Assembly: GCA_000701725.1 (NCBI GenBank)
Contig: JNJQ01000003.1
Span: forward strand, 124,001 to 188,000
DNA from: Erysipelotrichaceae bacterium NK3D112
GTDB taxonomy: Bacteria; Bacillota_I; Bacilli_A; Erysipelotrichales; Erysipelotrichaceae
DNA: 64,000 bases
Direction: 5' to 3'
The notes under the pieces are model-generated. The model saw only the letters and a list, made by a program, of their open reading frames with translations, was not told where the DNA came from and did no database searches. This document shows positions 1 to 8,421 of the stretch, in pieces (the stretch's first letter is position 1; each line of letters opens with the position of its first letter). A program made the position numbers and the translations under genes.

Positions 1-1
1 T

Positions 2-769
2 GAGGATATTCCTGTCACAACACAGGTGCTCGATATCGAAGCTGCCAAGGCAACCGGCGCAACCGCTCTGTTTGATGAGAAGTATGGCGATGAGGTCAGA
101 GTTGTCTCCATGGGCGACTTCTCCAAGGAATTCTGCGGCGGTACCCATGTCGCAAATACAGGCGACCTCGGATCTTTCAAGATCATTTCCGAAGAATCCA
201 TCGGTTCCGGTATCCGCCGTATCACTTCCATCACAAAGATGAAGGCATACAACGAATTCAAGGAGGAAGAGGAATACCTCTATGCGGCAGCCGCACTGTT
301 GAAGATGAAGAACTACCATGGCTTCAAGGAGAAGCTGCAGGACCTCATCAATGAGAACAACGCTCTCAAGAAGGAAATCGCCGCTCAGAACGAGAAGGCG
401 ATGAAGATGGAAGCCGAAGCAAGAGTTAACGCCAAGGAAGACATCAATGGCCTGTCCGTATTGATTCTGAAGCTGGAAAACCAGGACAATGGTTCTCTCA
501 AGGCATATGCTGAAACACTGCGCAACCGCATGCAGGATGGCTTCGTGTTCATCTCCAATGTGAATGACGGCAAGCTCACATTCGTCTGCGCATCCTCCAA
601 GGCGGCTATCGCAAAGGGACTCAAAGCCGGCGACATCGTCAAGATGGCGGCTCAGGTATGCGGCGGCAACGGCGGCGGCAGACCCGACATGGCTCAGGCA
701 GGCGGCAAAGATACCTCCAAACTGGATGAGGCGCTTGCATGTGTCCGCGAAAAGGTCACAAACGCTTAA
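2..769 (+). CDS. alaS: Alanyl-tRNA synthetase, C-terminal part (5' end outside window)
   Basis: The window opens inside this gene: the frame is open from base 2 to the TAA at 767-769, leaving about 255 residues. The enzyme charges tRNA-Ala in the cytoplasm. Visible are the end of the editing domain with the zinc-ligand motif CGGTHV, a coiled stretch rich in Lys and Glu, and the C-Ala/DHHA1 domain ending in the conserved glycine-rich GGNGGGRPDMAQAGG. The catalytic class II core lies upstream of the window. The gene is followed by a strong hairpin and then by ireB-ruvX-DUF1292-mltG, the same neighbour order as in Bacillus subtilis. Identification is secure; only the N-terminal extent is unknown. 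Confidence 0.97.
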   Translation, partial: EDIPVTTQVLDIEAAKATGATALFDEKYGDEVRVVSMGDFSKEFCGGTHVANTGDLGSFKIISEESIGSGIRRITSITKMKAYNEFKEEEEYLYAAAALLKMKNYHGFKEKLQDLINENNALKKEIAAQNEKAMKMEAEARVNAKEDINGLSVLILKLENQDNGSLKAYAETLRNRMQDGFVFISNVNDGKLTFVCASSKAAIAKGLKAGDIVKMAAQVCGGNGGGRPDMAQAGGKDTSKLDEALACVREKVTNA

Positions 770-791
770 TCCGAAAAAGATGATCCAGGTT

Positions 792-833
792 AAAAGGCAT
801 GGAGTATGCATGAAGATACCTCATGCCTTTTTC
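792..833 (+). terminator. Rho-independent terminator after alaS
   Basis: An arm of at least 10 bp (AAAAGGCATG pairing with CATGCCTTTT) with further pairing toward the loop, followed by a T-rich run. It lies 23 bases after the alaS stop. It separates alaS from the ireB operon. Confidence 0.85.
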
Positions 834-1017
834 ATTTCCATGCATTGCAATAGAGATATTATGGTGTCTGAAAGGTCTTGCTGAATGTGTGAAAAACACG
901 TGTTTTAAAGCATTTCATGATAATTTCAGTTTTCAATTTCAGCTGAATTGTGTATTCTTCAATGTATACTTTTACTGCTGTTTGGACTAGAATTAATCTA
1001 AGAACGGAGGGACTAAT

Positions 1018-1293
1018 ATGAATATGAATGGCAGAAATTATGACAACAGTGAAACTGTCAGCTTCAATGCAGAGGAAATCCGTCGTGAAAATATACGCGA
1101 AGTACTCAAACATGTTGAGACTGCGCTCAATGAAAGAGGATATAACGCAATCAACCAGCTGGCGGGATATCTGATCTCAAGCGATCCGGCGTATATTTCC
1201 AGCCACAACAACGCCCGCAGCATCATCCAGTCCGTTGAGCGTCATGAGATTATTGAGGAACTGGTGAGATTCTATCTGGAAGGTCAGAAATAA
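1018..1293 (+). CDS. ireB: IreB family regulatory phosphoprotein (DUF965/UPF0297)
   Basis: A 91-residue soluble protein of the YrzL/IreB family. In Enterococcus, IreB is phosphorylated by the PASTA kinase IreK and tunes cephalosporin resistance; that role is known for the family and is not shown here. The hallmark N-terminal motif ETVSF and the downstream helical [13 protein letters not shown] and AINQLAGYL stretches are present. A GGAGG at 1007-1011 precedes the ATG at 1018; a second ATG at 1024 is possible. The stop codon abuts the ruvX start directly. Upstream, TATACT at 965-970 is the best -10 candidate, but no good -35 pairs with it. Confidence 0.93.
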   Translation: MNMNGRNYDNSETVSFNAEEIRRENIREVLKHVETALNERGYNAINQLAGYLISSDPAYISSHNNARSIIQSVERHEIIEELVRFYLEGQK

Positions 1294-1713
1294 ATGACAC
1301 GATATCTGGGACTTGATCTTGGAAGTGTCACATGCGGTGTCAGTGAAAGCGACACCGGTTTTATTGCGAGTACGGTTGAAACCATCCGTTTCAAACCGGA
1401 GGACTACAATACCGCAATGGATAAAGTCCTTGAGATCGTGGCAAAGAAGAAACCCGACATCATCGTGATCGGCTATCCGCTGATGCTCAATGATGATGAA
1501 GGCCCCAAGGCACAGTTATGCCGTGAATTCGGCGAGGTGCTGGAACAGGAGAGCGGCGTCAAAGTCGTGCTTCAGGACGAACGTTTTTCAACAGCTGAAT
1601 CAGAAAGCATTCTTCTTGAGGCGGATATGAGCCGCAGAAAAAGAAAAAAGAAGATTGACCAGATGGCAGCGGTGACGATACTGCAGCGCTATCTGGATTC
1701 ACATCAGCAATGA
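1294..1713 (+). CDS. ruvX: RuvX/YqgF family Holliday junction resolvase-like nuclease
   Basis: 139 residues, the usual family length, with an RNase H-like fold. Members act in pre-16S rRNA 5' processing and have been proposed as Holliday junction resolvases. The catalytic acidic residues are visible: D8 in GLDLGS, the E/D pair in QDERFST (residues 94-100) and D122 in KKIDQMAA, with a basic RRKRKKK stretch just before the last one. Its ATG follows the ireB stop with no gap, so the two are translationally coupled. The DUF1292 gene follows 37 bases later. Confidence 0.95.
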   Translation: MTRYLGLDLGSVTCGVSESDTGFIASTVETIRFKPEDYNTAMDKVLEIVAKKKPDIIVIGYPLMLNDDEGPKAQLCREFGEVLEQESGVKVVLQDERFSTAESESILLEADMSRRKRKKKIDQMAAVTILQRYLDSHQQ

Positions 1714-1750
1714 AGGCGCGCTGACGCCTTTTATTTGAGAGGTAAAGATT

Positions 1751-2008
1751 ATGCTTGATGCAAACCATATGGTAATTGTGAACGAAGACGGCGAAGAGGT
1801 CGAAGTCGAAGTCCTGCTCACATTTGAAGCCGAAGGCAGCGACAAAAGATATGTTCTGATTGTTGATCCTGAAAATGAAGACAATGTATTCCCGTTTATC
1901 TATACCGAAAACGGAGAGCTTGAGGAAGTATCAGATCCCGAGGAATTAGATATGTGCGCGGAGGTTCTCAACACATTCTATGCCGAGGAGACTGATGATG
2001 AGTCCTGA
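1751..2008 (+). CDS. DUF1292 domain protein (YrzB-like)
   Basis: 85 very acidic residues of the DUF1292 family, whose function is unknown. Conserved features are the N-terminal NEDGEEVEVEVL strand, the central KRYVLIVDP segment and a C-terminal acidic tail. It sits between ruvX and mltG exactly as yrzB does in B. subtilis, which supports the assignment and suggests a housekeeping role. A GAGAGG-type ribosome binding site lies about 10 bases before the ATG. The 3' end overlaps the mltG start by 11 bases. Confidence 0.9.
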   Translation: MLDANHMVIVNEDGEEVEVEVLLTFEAEGSDKRYVLIVDPENEDNVFPFIYTENGELEEVSDPEELDMCAEVLNTFYAEETDDES

Positions 2009-3338
2009 TAACAGAAGAAAAACTTCAGCCAGTGTCGCAAACGCGGCGGAAGGCATCCGCAGAGTTGATCAGAAGATCGAAAAGCGTCAGAAGAACTACG
2101 ATCAGATCGATGAAGCGTTTGAATCTTTCAGCAATGAACTGAAAGCGGTTGAAGATGAATCCCGTAAAATCCAATACCCCAAACCGGAGGAGAAGAAACC
2201 CATGAGCAATGACAAAACAGACGAGCTTGAACAGGTCAAGATGACCCGCAAGAAGAAAAAGAAAAAGAAGCCCATCCTGCGCTGGATTATTCTTCTGATC
2301 GTGCTTGCGTTGATCAGTATTCTCGGCGCTGCTGTCTGGTATTATTTTGACTGCCAGAAAGCCGTGCAGAAAGAAGAGGAGGCGGTTGTGTTCACGGTCA
2401 ATCCGGGCGATACCGTACAGACCGTTACGGAAAATCTTGAAGCGGCCGGATTGATCAAGGATGCGAAGATGGCATATTACTTTGTCCGTCTGAATCATTT
2501 CTCCGATATCGTTGCCGGCGATTTCAGTCTCGATAAGAGCTGGGACGTCAAACGTATCTTTGCATATCTGAATGATCAGAACGCGGTCATCCAGGATGAT
2601 GTGCGCTTCACGATCATTGAAGGCGACTGGGCCAAGCACGCGGCCAATTCAATCGCTGCCGTGACAGAGCTGAAAGCGGAAGATCTGATCGCCTTATGGA
2701 ACAATGAGGAATGGATCCGCTCCATCATGCCGGATTATCCTTTCCTGACCGAGGAGATCTTCGACAATGACATCCGCATCAAGCTGGAAGGATATCTGAC
2801 GCCTGACACCTATGAGGTCAAAAAGGACTGCACCGCTGAGGAGGCAACCCTCAAGATTCTCGATGAGACTCTGAATATCTACAACCAGTATGCGGAAGCC
2901 ATCGCCAACAATCCGGAAGGTTTTTCCATCCATGAAGTCTATACACTGGCATCCATCATTCAGTATGAGGCAGGCACTAATAAAGAAACACAGGAGCTCG
3001 TCTCTTCTGTCTTCATCAACCGCCTTGCCTGGGATTATCCGATGCAGTCCAGTGTAACAGTATGCTATGCGATCGACTATGACCGCAACACGGACAACTG
3101 GCAGGCATGTGAAGTCAATACGGAATTCAATTCCCCGTACAACACTTATAAATATACCGGTCTGCCTCCGGGACCGATTGAAAACCCGGGCATCGATGCG
3201 ATTGATTCCGTCGTCCATGCGCCTGAGACAAACTACTTCTTCTTCATGGCGGATGTGTGCGGAGACGGCACCGTCTACTTCGCGGAAACCGAAAATGAGC
3301 ATTATGCCAATGTGGCAAAATATCTGACATGTTATTAA
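1998..3338 (+). CDS. mltG: Endolytic murein transglycosylase MltG (YceG-like)
   Basis: A 446-residue membrane-anchored lytic transglycosylase that releases nascent glycan strands in peptidoglycan synthesis. An unusually charged cytoplasmic N-terminus of about 90 residues ends in a run of eight lysines. It is followed by one membrane segment (about 93-117) and the extracellular YceG domain. The catalytic Glu is E324 in ASIIQYEAG, and the family signature GLPPGPIENPG is near the end. I chose ATG 1998 because GAGGAG at 1985-1990 is 7 bases upstream; ATG 1995 and ATG 1980 are also in frame. The start overlaps DUF1292 and the end overlaps the Nudix gene by 10 bases. Confidence 0.95.
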   Translation: MSPDNRRKTSASVANAAEGIRRVDQKIEKRQKNYDQIDEAFESFSNELKAVEDESRKIQYPKPEEKKPMSNDKTDELEQVKMTRKKKKKKKPILRWIILLIVLALISILGAAVWYYFDCQKAVQKEEEAVVFTVNPGDTVQTVTENLEAAGLIKDAKMAYYFVRLNHFSDIVAGDFSLDKSWDVKRIFAYLNDQNAVIQDDVRFTIIEGDWAKHAANSIAAVTELKAEDLIALWNNEEWIRSIMPDYPFLTEEIFDNDIRIKLEGYLTPDTYEVKKDCTAEEATLKILDETLNIYNQYAEAIANNPEGFSIHEVYTLASIIQYEAGTNKETQELVSSVFINRLAWDYPMQSSVTVCYAIDYDRNTDNWQACEVNTEFNSPYNTYKYTGLPPGPIENPGIDAIDSVVHAPETNYFFFMADVCGDGTVYFAETENEHYANVAKYLTCY

Positions 3339-3793
3339 GCACGCAGATTTATCTGATTCAGGACAGAAAGTGGCTGATGCTTTTAAGAAACAGAAAGCAG
3401 AATGACATCAACCATGACAAGTGGATCGCGGTCGGCGGCAAGAGGGAAGCGGACGAAACCATTGAAGAATGCGCCGTCCGGGAAACATTTGAGGAAACCG
3501 GACTGATCGTCGATGCGCTGGATTACAGGGGCAGGGTGCTGTTTGAATATGACACCAATGATCCCGAACTCATTTATATCTACACATGCGCAAGCTTCCA
3601 TGGACAGCTGCACGAGTGCAACGAGGGCACGCTGGCATGGATTGACAGGGATCAGATTCTGAATCTCTCCCTTTGGGAAGGGGACAGGATCTTCCTGAAA
3701 AGGATGCTTGCCAACGATAAAGAAGAATTCAGCCTGGTCCTGCATTATGATGAGGATGGAAACCTGAAGGAAGTCAGGGAGGAAAAGGAGTAA
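3329..3793 (+). CDS. Nudix (MutT-type) hydrolase
   Basis: A 154-residue Nudix hydrolase with a complete Nudix box at residues 37-59 (GKREADE, then REtfEEtG), giving all Mg-binding glutamates. The N-terminal strand and overall length resemble MutT-like 8-oxo-dGTP diphosphatases, so nucleotide pool sanitation is a reasonable inference, but the substrate cannot be read from the sequence. A C-terminal acidic tail extends past the fold. It overlaps the end of mltG by 10 bases and is followed by udk after 3 bases, so it belongs to the same operon. Confidence 0.9.
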   Translation: MLLSTQIYLIQDRKWLMLLRNRKQNDINHDKWIAVGGKREADETIEECAVRETFEETGLIVDALDYRGRVLFEYDTNDPELIYIYTCASFHGQLHECNEGTLAWIDRDQILNLSLWEGDRIFLKRMLANDKEEFSLVLHYDEDGNLKEVREEKE

Positions 3794-3796
3794 ATC

Positions 3797-4420
3797 ATGA
3801 ACAAGCCAGTGATCATCGGTATAGCCGGCGGAAGCGCCTCCGGCAAGACATCAATCTCGCGGAAACTGAAAGATCATTTCTCGGATGTGAAGTCCGTGCT
3901 GATCATCCGCCAGGATGACTATTATAAAGACCAGTCACACCTGCCGATGGAGGAAAGAGTCAAGACAAATTATGACCATCCGTTTGCCTTTGACAATGAT
4001 CTGCTGATTGAAAACATCGAGGCTTTATGCCGCGGTGAAAAGATCGAAAAGCCGACCTATGACTTTGTCCATCACACCCGCAGCGAGGTTACGGAGACAT
4101 GTTTCCCGTGCGATGTGCTGATTCTGGAAGGTCTGTTCGTGCTCGAGGATGAAAAGCTGCGCTCCCTGCTGGATATGAAAATCTTCGTGGACACCGACGC
4201 GGATGTCAGATTCATCAGAAGACTTCTGCGCGATGTCAAGGAAAGAGGACGCGACATGGACGGCGTGATTTCCCAGTATGTCAATACAGTCCGTGTCATG
4301 CACAACTCATTTATCGAACCGTCCAAGCGCTATGCGGATATCATCATTCCCGAGGGCGGTGAGAATTATGTCGCGATTGATCTGCTTACAACAAAAATCA
4401 GTAGCATCATCAACCGCTGA
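3797..4420 (+). CDS. udk: Uridine kinase
   Basis: 207 residues, the normal length for Udk, which phosphorylates uridine and cytidine in pyrimidine salvage. The P-loop GGSASGKTS is at residues 11-19, followed by the substrate-binding [10 protein letters not shown] and the NYDHPFAFD motif. AGGAAAAGGAG precedes the ATG. The gene lies between the Nudix gene and greA. The udk-greA pairing is conserved in many Firmicutes. Confidence 0.96.
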   Translation: MNKPVIIGIAGGSASGKTSISRKLKDHFSDVKSVLIIRQDDYYKDQSHLPMEERVKTNYDHPFAFDNDLLIENIEALCRGEKIEKPTYDFVHHTRSEVTETCFPCDVLILEGLFVLEDEKLRSLLDMKIFVDTDADVRFIRRLLRDVKERGRDMDGVISQYVNTVRVMHNSFIEPSKRYADIIIPEGGENYVAIDLLTTKISSIINR

Positions 4421-4421
4421 A

Positions 4422-4430
4422 TGCTAAAAT
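4422..4430 (+). promoter_or_regulatory. Extended -10 promoter candidate for greA
   Basis: TGCTAAAAT, an extended -10 of the TGnTAAAAT form, starts just after the udk stop. The greA ATG follows 27 bases downstream with a GGAGG between. No convincing -35 is seen. Confidence 0.45.
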
Positions 4431-4456
4431 AAAGAACGCTGATTGGAGGTAATAAT

Positions 4457-4927
4457 ATGGCTGATAGCAAAATCTATGTAACCGAAGAAGGTCTTCAGAA
4501 ACTGAAAGATGAATATAATAATCTTGTCCATGTCGTCCGTGAGGAAGTCAAGAGCGAACTGGCGGAAGCACGTTCCCTCGGTGACCTTTCCGAAAACGCT
4601 GACTGGGATGCGGCCCGTGACAAGCAGGCTCAGGTTGAATCCAGAATTGCAGAACTCGAAGGCATGCTCAACCATTATGAGCTGATCGATACAAAGAAGG
4701 GATCCAAGCGCATTGTCCATATCGGTTCCACCGTCAAGATTGAATTCCTTGACACAAAAGAGGAAGCTGAATACACAATCGTCGGTTCCACCGAAGCAGA
4801 CCCGCTCAACGGAAGACTTTCCAACGAGACTCCGCTTGCCCAGGCAATCCTTGACAGCCGTGTCGGCGACACACGCACGGTTGACGTTGCCGTTCCTTAT
4901 GACGTCATCATCATTGACATCAACTGA
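4457..4927 (+). CDS. greA: Transcription elongation factor GreA
   Basis: 156 residues. GreA enters the RNA polymerase secondary channel and stimulates cleavage of backtracked transcripts. The N-terminal coiled coil carries the acidic tip GDLSENADWD with D43 and E46 equivalent to the catalytic pair. The C-terminal FKBP-like domain contains the conserved NGRLSNETPLAQAIL segment. GGAGG at 4446-4450 lies 6 bases before the ATG. Confidence 0.97.
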   Translation: MADSKIYVTEEGLQKLKDEYNNLVHVVREEVKSELAEARSLGDLSENADWDAARDKQAQVESRIAELEGMLNHYELIDTKKGSKRIVHIGSTVKIEFLDTKEEAEYTIVGSTEADPLNGRLSNETPLAQAILDSRVGDTRTVDVAVPYDVIIIDIN

Positions 4928-4975
4928 GGAAATTTAACAGAATTGCGGAATATAACAGACAGGAGGTTCATGTTC

Positions 4976-5452
4976 ATGAAACGAATGTCTGTTTTTCTTT
5001 TGCTTATCATCCTTGGACTGATGTGCGATCTGACCCCGCTCTCATTTTCAAAGCTGCGCAAGGACACGATCCGTATCAATGTGCAGGGAGAGGTTGAAAA
5101 GGAAGGGGAATATGAGCTTGATCTTTATTCCACGGTGCAGGATGCGCTGGATGCGGCAGGTATCTCTGAGGATGCGGACACTTCCGGAATGAATCCTTCG
5201 GCGCTGTTAAAGGATGCGGATCTGGTGATTGTTCCGCAGAAGAAAGCGGAAGGTGAAGCAGAGCGGATTTCCATCAATACGGCAAATGTCGATGAATTAT
5301 GTAAACTCAGCGGCATCGGCCCGTCGACAGCCGAAAGGATCATCGAATACCGCAATGAGAACGGTCTGTTTCAGCAGCTTGAGGATCTGATGAAAGTCAA
5401 AGGAATCGGTCAGTCAAGATTCGAAAAGATCCGGGATGATATATGTCTTTGA
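4976..5452 (+). CDS. comEA: ComEA family DNA-binding protein
   Basis: 158 residues. ComEA is the surface DNA receptor of natural transformation. A short signal anchor (FLLLIILGLMC) is followed by an SLBB-type domain beginning RINVQGEVEKEG, then a linker, then the helix-hairpin-helix pair with SGIGPSTAERI and KGIGQSRFEKI that binds double-stranded DNA. I chose ATG 4976 because AGGAGG at 4961-4966 is 9 bases upstream; ATG 4970 is 3 bases from it and TTG 4943 lies before it. It overlaps comEC by 10 bases. Confidence 0.94.
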   Translation: MKRMSVFLLLIILGLMCDLTPLSFSKLRKDTIRINVQGEVEKEGEYELDLYSTVQDALDAAGISEDADTSGMNPSALLKDADLVIVPQKKAEGEAERISINTANVDELCKLSGIGPSTAERIIEYRNENGLFQQLEDLMKVKGIGQSRFEKIRDDICL

Positions 5453-7362
5453 AACTGTTCCGGCAGAATATCCTGCTGGCTGCGATTCTCGTATTTGTTT
5501 ACCTTCTGATGCGTTCATCATTTCCGCTACTGGCTGCCATCCTTGTCTTTTATGTGTTTGCGTCAAAAACAGATCTGAAATCCGCATGTATTCTTTTACT
5601 GCTGTGTCTGTTTCTTCTGATTGATCCATACCGCAAGGACATGCCTGAAACAGATACCTTTTGGATATCGGAAATCCATCAGAATTATGCGCTTGCTCAA
5701 AGCGACCGATACAAAATCATGCTTTATACAACCGGGCCGGCGGCTATTGATACAAAGATCAGACTCAAGCCTACCTTTCAGAGAATCAGCCATCATAAAA
5801 GCTTCTTCGGTTTTGATTTCGGCACATATATGCAGCGCAAAGGCGTGTATTGGCAGTTTAACGGGGATGCATATGAAACAATCAAAGAAATACCGACACC
5901 GCGAAGATTCCTGCAGAAAAAGACGGATGAGATCGCTGATCCGCTTTTAAAGGCTTTTGTTTACCGGGTTGTTTTTAACTGCATGAATGATGAATTTCTG
6001 ACCGGCAGCTTTCTGCAGAACGGCGGTTTCTCGCTGGCTGGTGTTCTGATGATCATTGAGTCATTTCTGAAATTCATCATGGATGAGAAACGCCGTGCCA
6101 AGACAATGGTGTTCATGAATGTTTTATTCATCATTGTTTATGGATTTCAGATCATTCTGATCAGTTCCCTGAACCGCCGCATTCTGAGGATGACAAAGAC
6201 CAACCGGGCAGAGCGATGCGGCGGATGGTCTTTATTGATGATGCTATTATTCCGTGAGCAGGTGCTTGGCGCCGCTTTTCTGATTCCCTTATGCTTTACA
6301 ATCTGTTCACTGAATGAAACTGATCAGATCTGGATCAGATATTCACTTCTTTGTGCAGTGCAGAGCATTCTCTTTCAGCGCATCAATCCCTTTGACACAT
6401 TGTTTTATCCGTTTCTGATACGGATTTATGCAATGTTATGGTTCTATGGAATTCTCTGCATATTCATTCCCGGTGCAGGATGTGATGCAGTAATCATGTT
6501 TCTGAGCAGGTTCTCGCTGATTACGGAAAAGTTCTGTCTGCCCGGCTCCGTGATCGGCGCTGGACTGCCGTTCTTTCTGATCTGGATCATATCGTTTTAC
6601 CGCCATGAGCATTTCGCGAAGATCACGTTCTGCTCACTGATCGTGTTTCTCTTCTGTGGGCTGTTTCATCCGTTTGTGGAAGTGTCGTTTATCAATGTCG
6701 GCCAGGGCGACTGCATCCTTATCAAGGGTCCATTTCTGACGGATCAGGTCTTGATTGATACAGGCAGACCTTCTCAATACGGCCATGTGCTCTCCGCTTT
6801 GCAGGGCAGGGGAATCCGCCATCTGAACACACTGTTTATCACCCATATGGATTCGGATCATTGCGGCAATATGGAACAGATCATCAAAGATTTCAAAGTG
6901 CGCAATACAGTGGATGAACATCAGGGAACCACATATTCATCTCTTTATGAGTTCCATGATCTTAACAGCATTGTCTCAGAAGATAAAAATCAGAGCTCCC
7001 TTGTGCTTGCCTTTACGCTGAACGGTCTTGATTTCATCATGACCGGTGACGCGGACATGAAAGCGGAAGAACTGATCGCCGCCCGTTATCCGGGACTGCA
7101 GTGCGATGTGCTCAAGCTCAGTCATCACGGTTCCAAAACAGGCTCATGCGACCGTTTTCTCGATCTGCTTCAACCGAGACTCGGAATCATTTCAAGCGGT
7201 GCCTATTCCATTTATCATCATCCGTCTCCGGAAACCATACAAAGACTTCTGAAGCGCCATATCCCGTATCTTGACACCAAGGAACATGGCGATATATCGA
7301 TTCTGATGATCGGTCCTTTGCGGGTGCTGATCACATCTGACGGGTTTGTGGATTTGCTATGA
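5443..7362 (+). CDS. comEC: ComEC/Rec2 competence DNA channel
   Basis: A 639-residue polytopic membrane protein forming the DNA uptake channel. N-terminal membrane helices and a DUF4131-like extracellular region are followed by the competence membrane domain and a C-terminal metallo-beta-lactamase domain. That domain has FINVGQGDC and the metal motif HMDSDH at residues 468-473, then LSHHGS near the end. The protein is short compared with the 750-800 residues common in the family, with the shortening in the membrane part, but the key motifs are intact. The gene overlaps comEA, as in classic comE operons. Whether the species is transformable cannot be judged here. Confidence 0.95.
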   Translation: MSLKLFRQNILLAAILVFVYLLMRSSFPLLAAILVFYVFASKTDLKSACILLLLCLFLLIDPYRKDMPETDTFWISEIHQNYALAQSDRYKIMLYTTGPAAIDTKIRLKPTFQRISHHKSFFGFDFGTYMQRKGVYWQFNGDAYETIKEIPTPRRFLQKKTDEIADPLLKAFVYRVVFNCMNDEFLTGSFLQNGGFSLAGVLMIIESFLKFIMDEKRRAKTMVFMNVLFIIVYGFQIILISSLNRRILRMTKTNRAERCGGWSLLMMLLFREQVLGAAFLIPLCFTICSLNETDQIWIRYSLLCAVQSILFQRINPFDTLFYPFLIRIYAMLWFYGILCIFIPGAGCDAVIMFLSRFSLITEKFCLPGSVIGAGLPFFLIWIISFYRHEHFAKITFCSLIVFLFCGLFHPFVEVSFINVGQGDCILIKGPFLTDQVLIDTGRPSQYGHVLSALQGRGIRHLNTLFITHMDSDHCGNMEQIIKDFKVRNTVDEHQGTTYSSLYEFHDLNSIVSEDKNQSSLVLAFTLNGLDFIMTGDADMKAEELIAARYPGLQCDVLKLSHHGSKTGSCDRFLDLLQPRLGIISSGAYSIYHHPSPETIQRLLKRHIPYLDTKEHGDISILMIGPLRVLITSDGFVDLL

Positions 7363-7377
7363 GATGCATTTGCGGGG

Positions 7378-7386
7378 TGGTATAAT
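7378..7386 (+). promoter_or_regulatory. Extended -10 promoter abutting holA
   Basis: TGGTATAAT, a perfect TGnTATAAT. The holA ATG begins 7 bases after the last base of the -10, which is where transcription would be expected to start, so the mRNA may be leaderless. A GGGGTGG lies within and upstream of the element. Confidence 0.6.
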
Positions 7387-7392
7387 GCCGGT

Positions 7393-8421
7393 ATGAGTGT
7401 ATATGTGATGAGCGGAAAGGATCTTTACCGCCTGGAAACAGCGCTGAAAAGAGTCCTTAAGGAAAACAGTGTTCATAAAGACCATACGGTGGAATTCGAC
7501 GCTTCCGATCAAAGAAGCTTCCGCATGGATGCGGCAATGATGGAATGCGATACCTTTTCATTGTTTGAAGGTTCCGACCGCAAGGCAGTAATCATCCGCG
7601 ATCCCTATTTCCTTAACGGTTCCGTAAAGCAGGGCAAAGCCTCAAAGAAAAAAGAGGATAAGGAAGAAAAGGAGCGGGAGCGCAGGCTTTCCATCCTGGA
7701 ACAGTATCTGAAACATGAAAATCCTGATACGGCATTGATCTTCTACTGCCATGGCTTTGACGCGGACACCCGCAAAAAGGAATATAAGCTGCTCGAGAAA
7801 TACGGCGCTGTCGTAACCCAGTACAAAAAGATGTTTGAGCGCGATTTTGCGATCTATGCGGATGATGTGCTCAGAAAGAATCATCTTTCCCTGAGACCGG
7901 ATGCGAAACGCGAAATGCTTGAGCGCTGCGCATGCGACACACTTCTTCTGCATAATGCCGTCGAAAAGCTTCTTCTATACGGTGAAAAGAATTATGAGCT
8001 GGAGGATGTGAAGGCGCTGGTGCCGATCAATCCGGAACTCAATGTTTTCAACATGAGCAACCAGTTTGTCAGCGGCGATCTGTCCGGCTGTCTCAACTCC
8101 ATCAATGAAATGCTGAAGTCATCCATTGACCATACAGCGATGATGCTGATGCTGGCAGGCAGGCTCAGGGCACTCTACACGATGAAAAAGATGTATGAGA
8201 AGGGAATGAGCGAGGCGGATATCGCCATGCGCCTTTCCCAGAAACCCTATGCGGTGAAAAAGGGACTGGAGAGCACCCGCTCTCTTTCCGCAAAGAAACT
8301 TCTGGATTATCTGAACCAGCTGGCAGAGCTTGATCAGGGCATCAAGAGCGGTCAGATTGATCCGAAGGATGGGTTTGAACAGTTTGTTTTAAGAAACGGA
8401 AAACGATATGCAGGCTATTAA
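7393..8421 (+). CDS. holA: DNA polymerase III delta subunit
   Basis: 342 residues. HolA is the clamp-loader subunit that opens the beta clamp. The N-terminal AAA-like fold starts VYVMSGKDLYRLE, with a helical C-terminal collar containing NVFNMSNQFVSGD. A Lys/Glu-rich charged insert occupies roughly residues 77-98. It follows comEC, the arrangement seen in many Firmicutes. Its ATG sits 7 bases after a TATAAT, and the only SD-like sequence (GGGGTGG) is 12 bases upstream. Its 3' end overlaps sdaA by 14 bases. Confidence 0.93.
   Translation: MSVYVMSGKDLYRLETALKRVLKENSVHKDHTVEFDASDQRSFRMDAAMMECDTFSLFEGSDRKAVIIRDPYFLNGSVKQGKASKKKEDKEEKERERRLSILEQYLKHENPDTALIFYCHGFDADTRKKEYKLLEKYGAVVTQYKKMFERDFAIYADDVLRKNHLSLRPDAKREMLERCACDTLLLHNAVEKLLLYGEKNYELEDVKALVPINPELNVFNMSNQFVSGDLSGCLNSINEMLKSSIDHTAMMLMLAGRLRALYTMKKMYEKGMSEADIAMRLSQKPYAVKKGLESTRSLSAKKLLDYLNQLAELDQGIKSGQIDPKDGFEQFVLRNGKRYAGY

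Noticed and set aside
2025-2639. 204-codon open frame antisense to mltG
   Set aside because: Shadow of mltG; the phenylalanine- and leucine-rich product reflects its lysine-rich strand.
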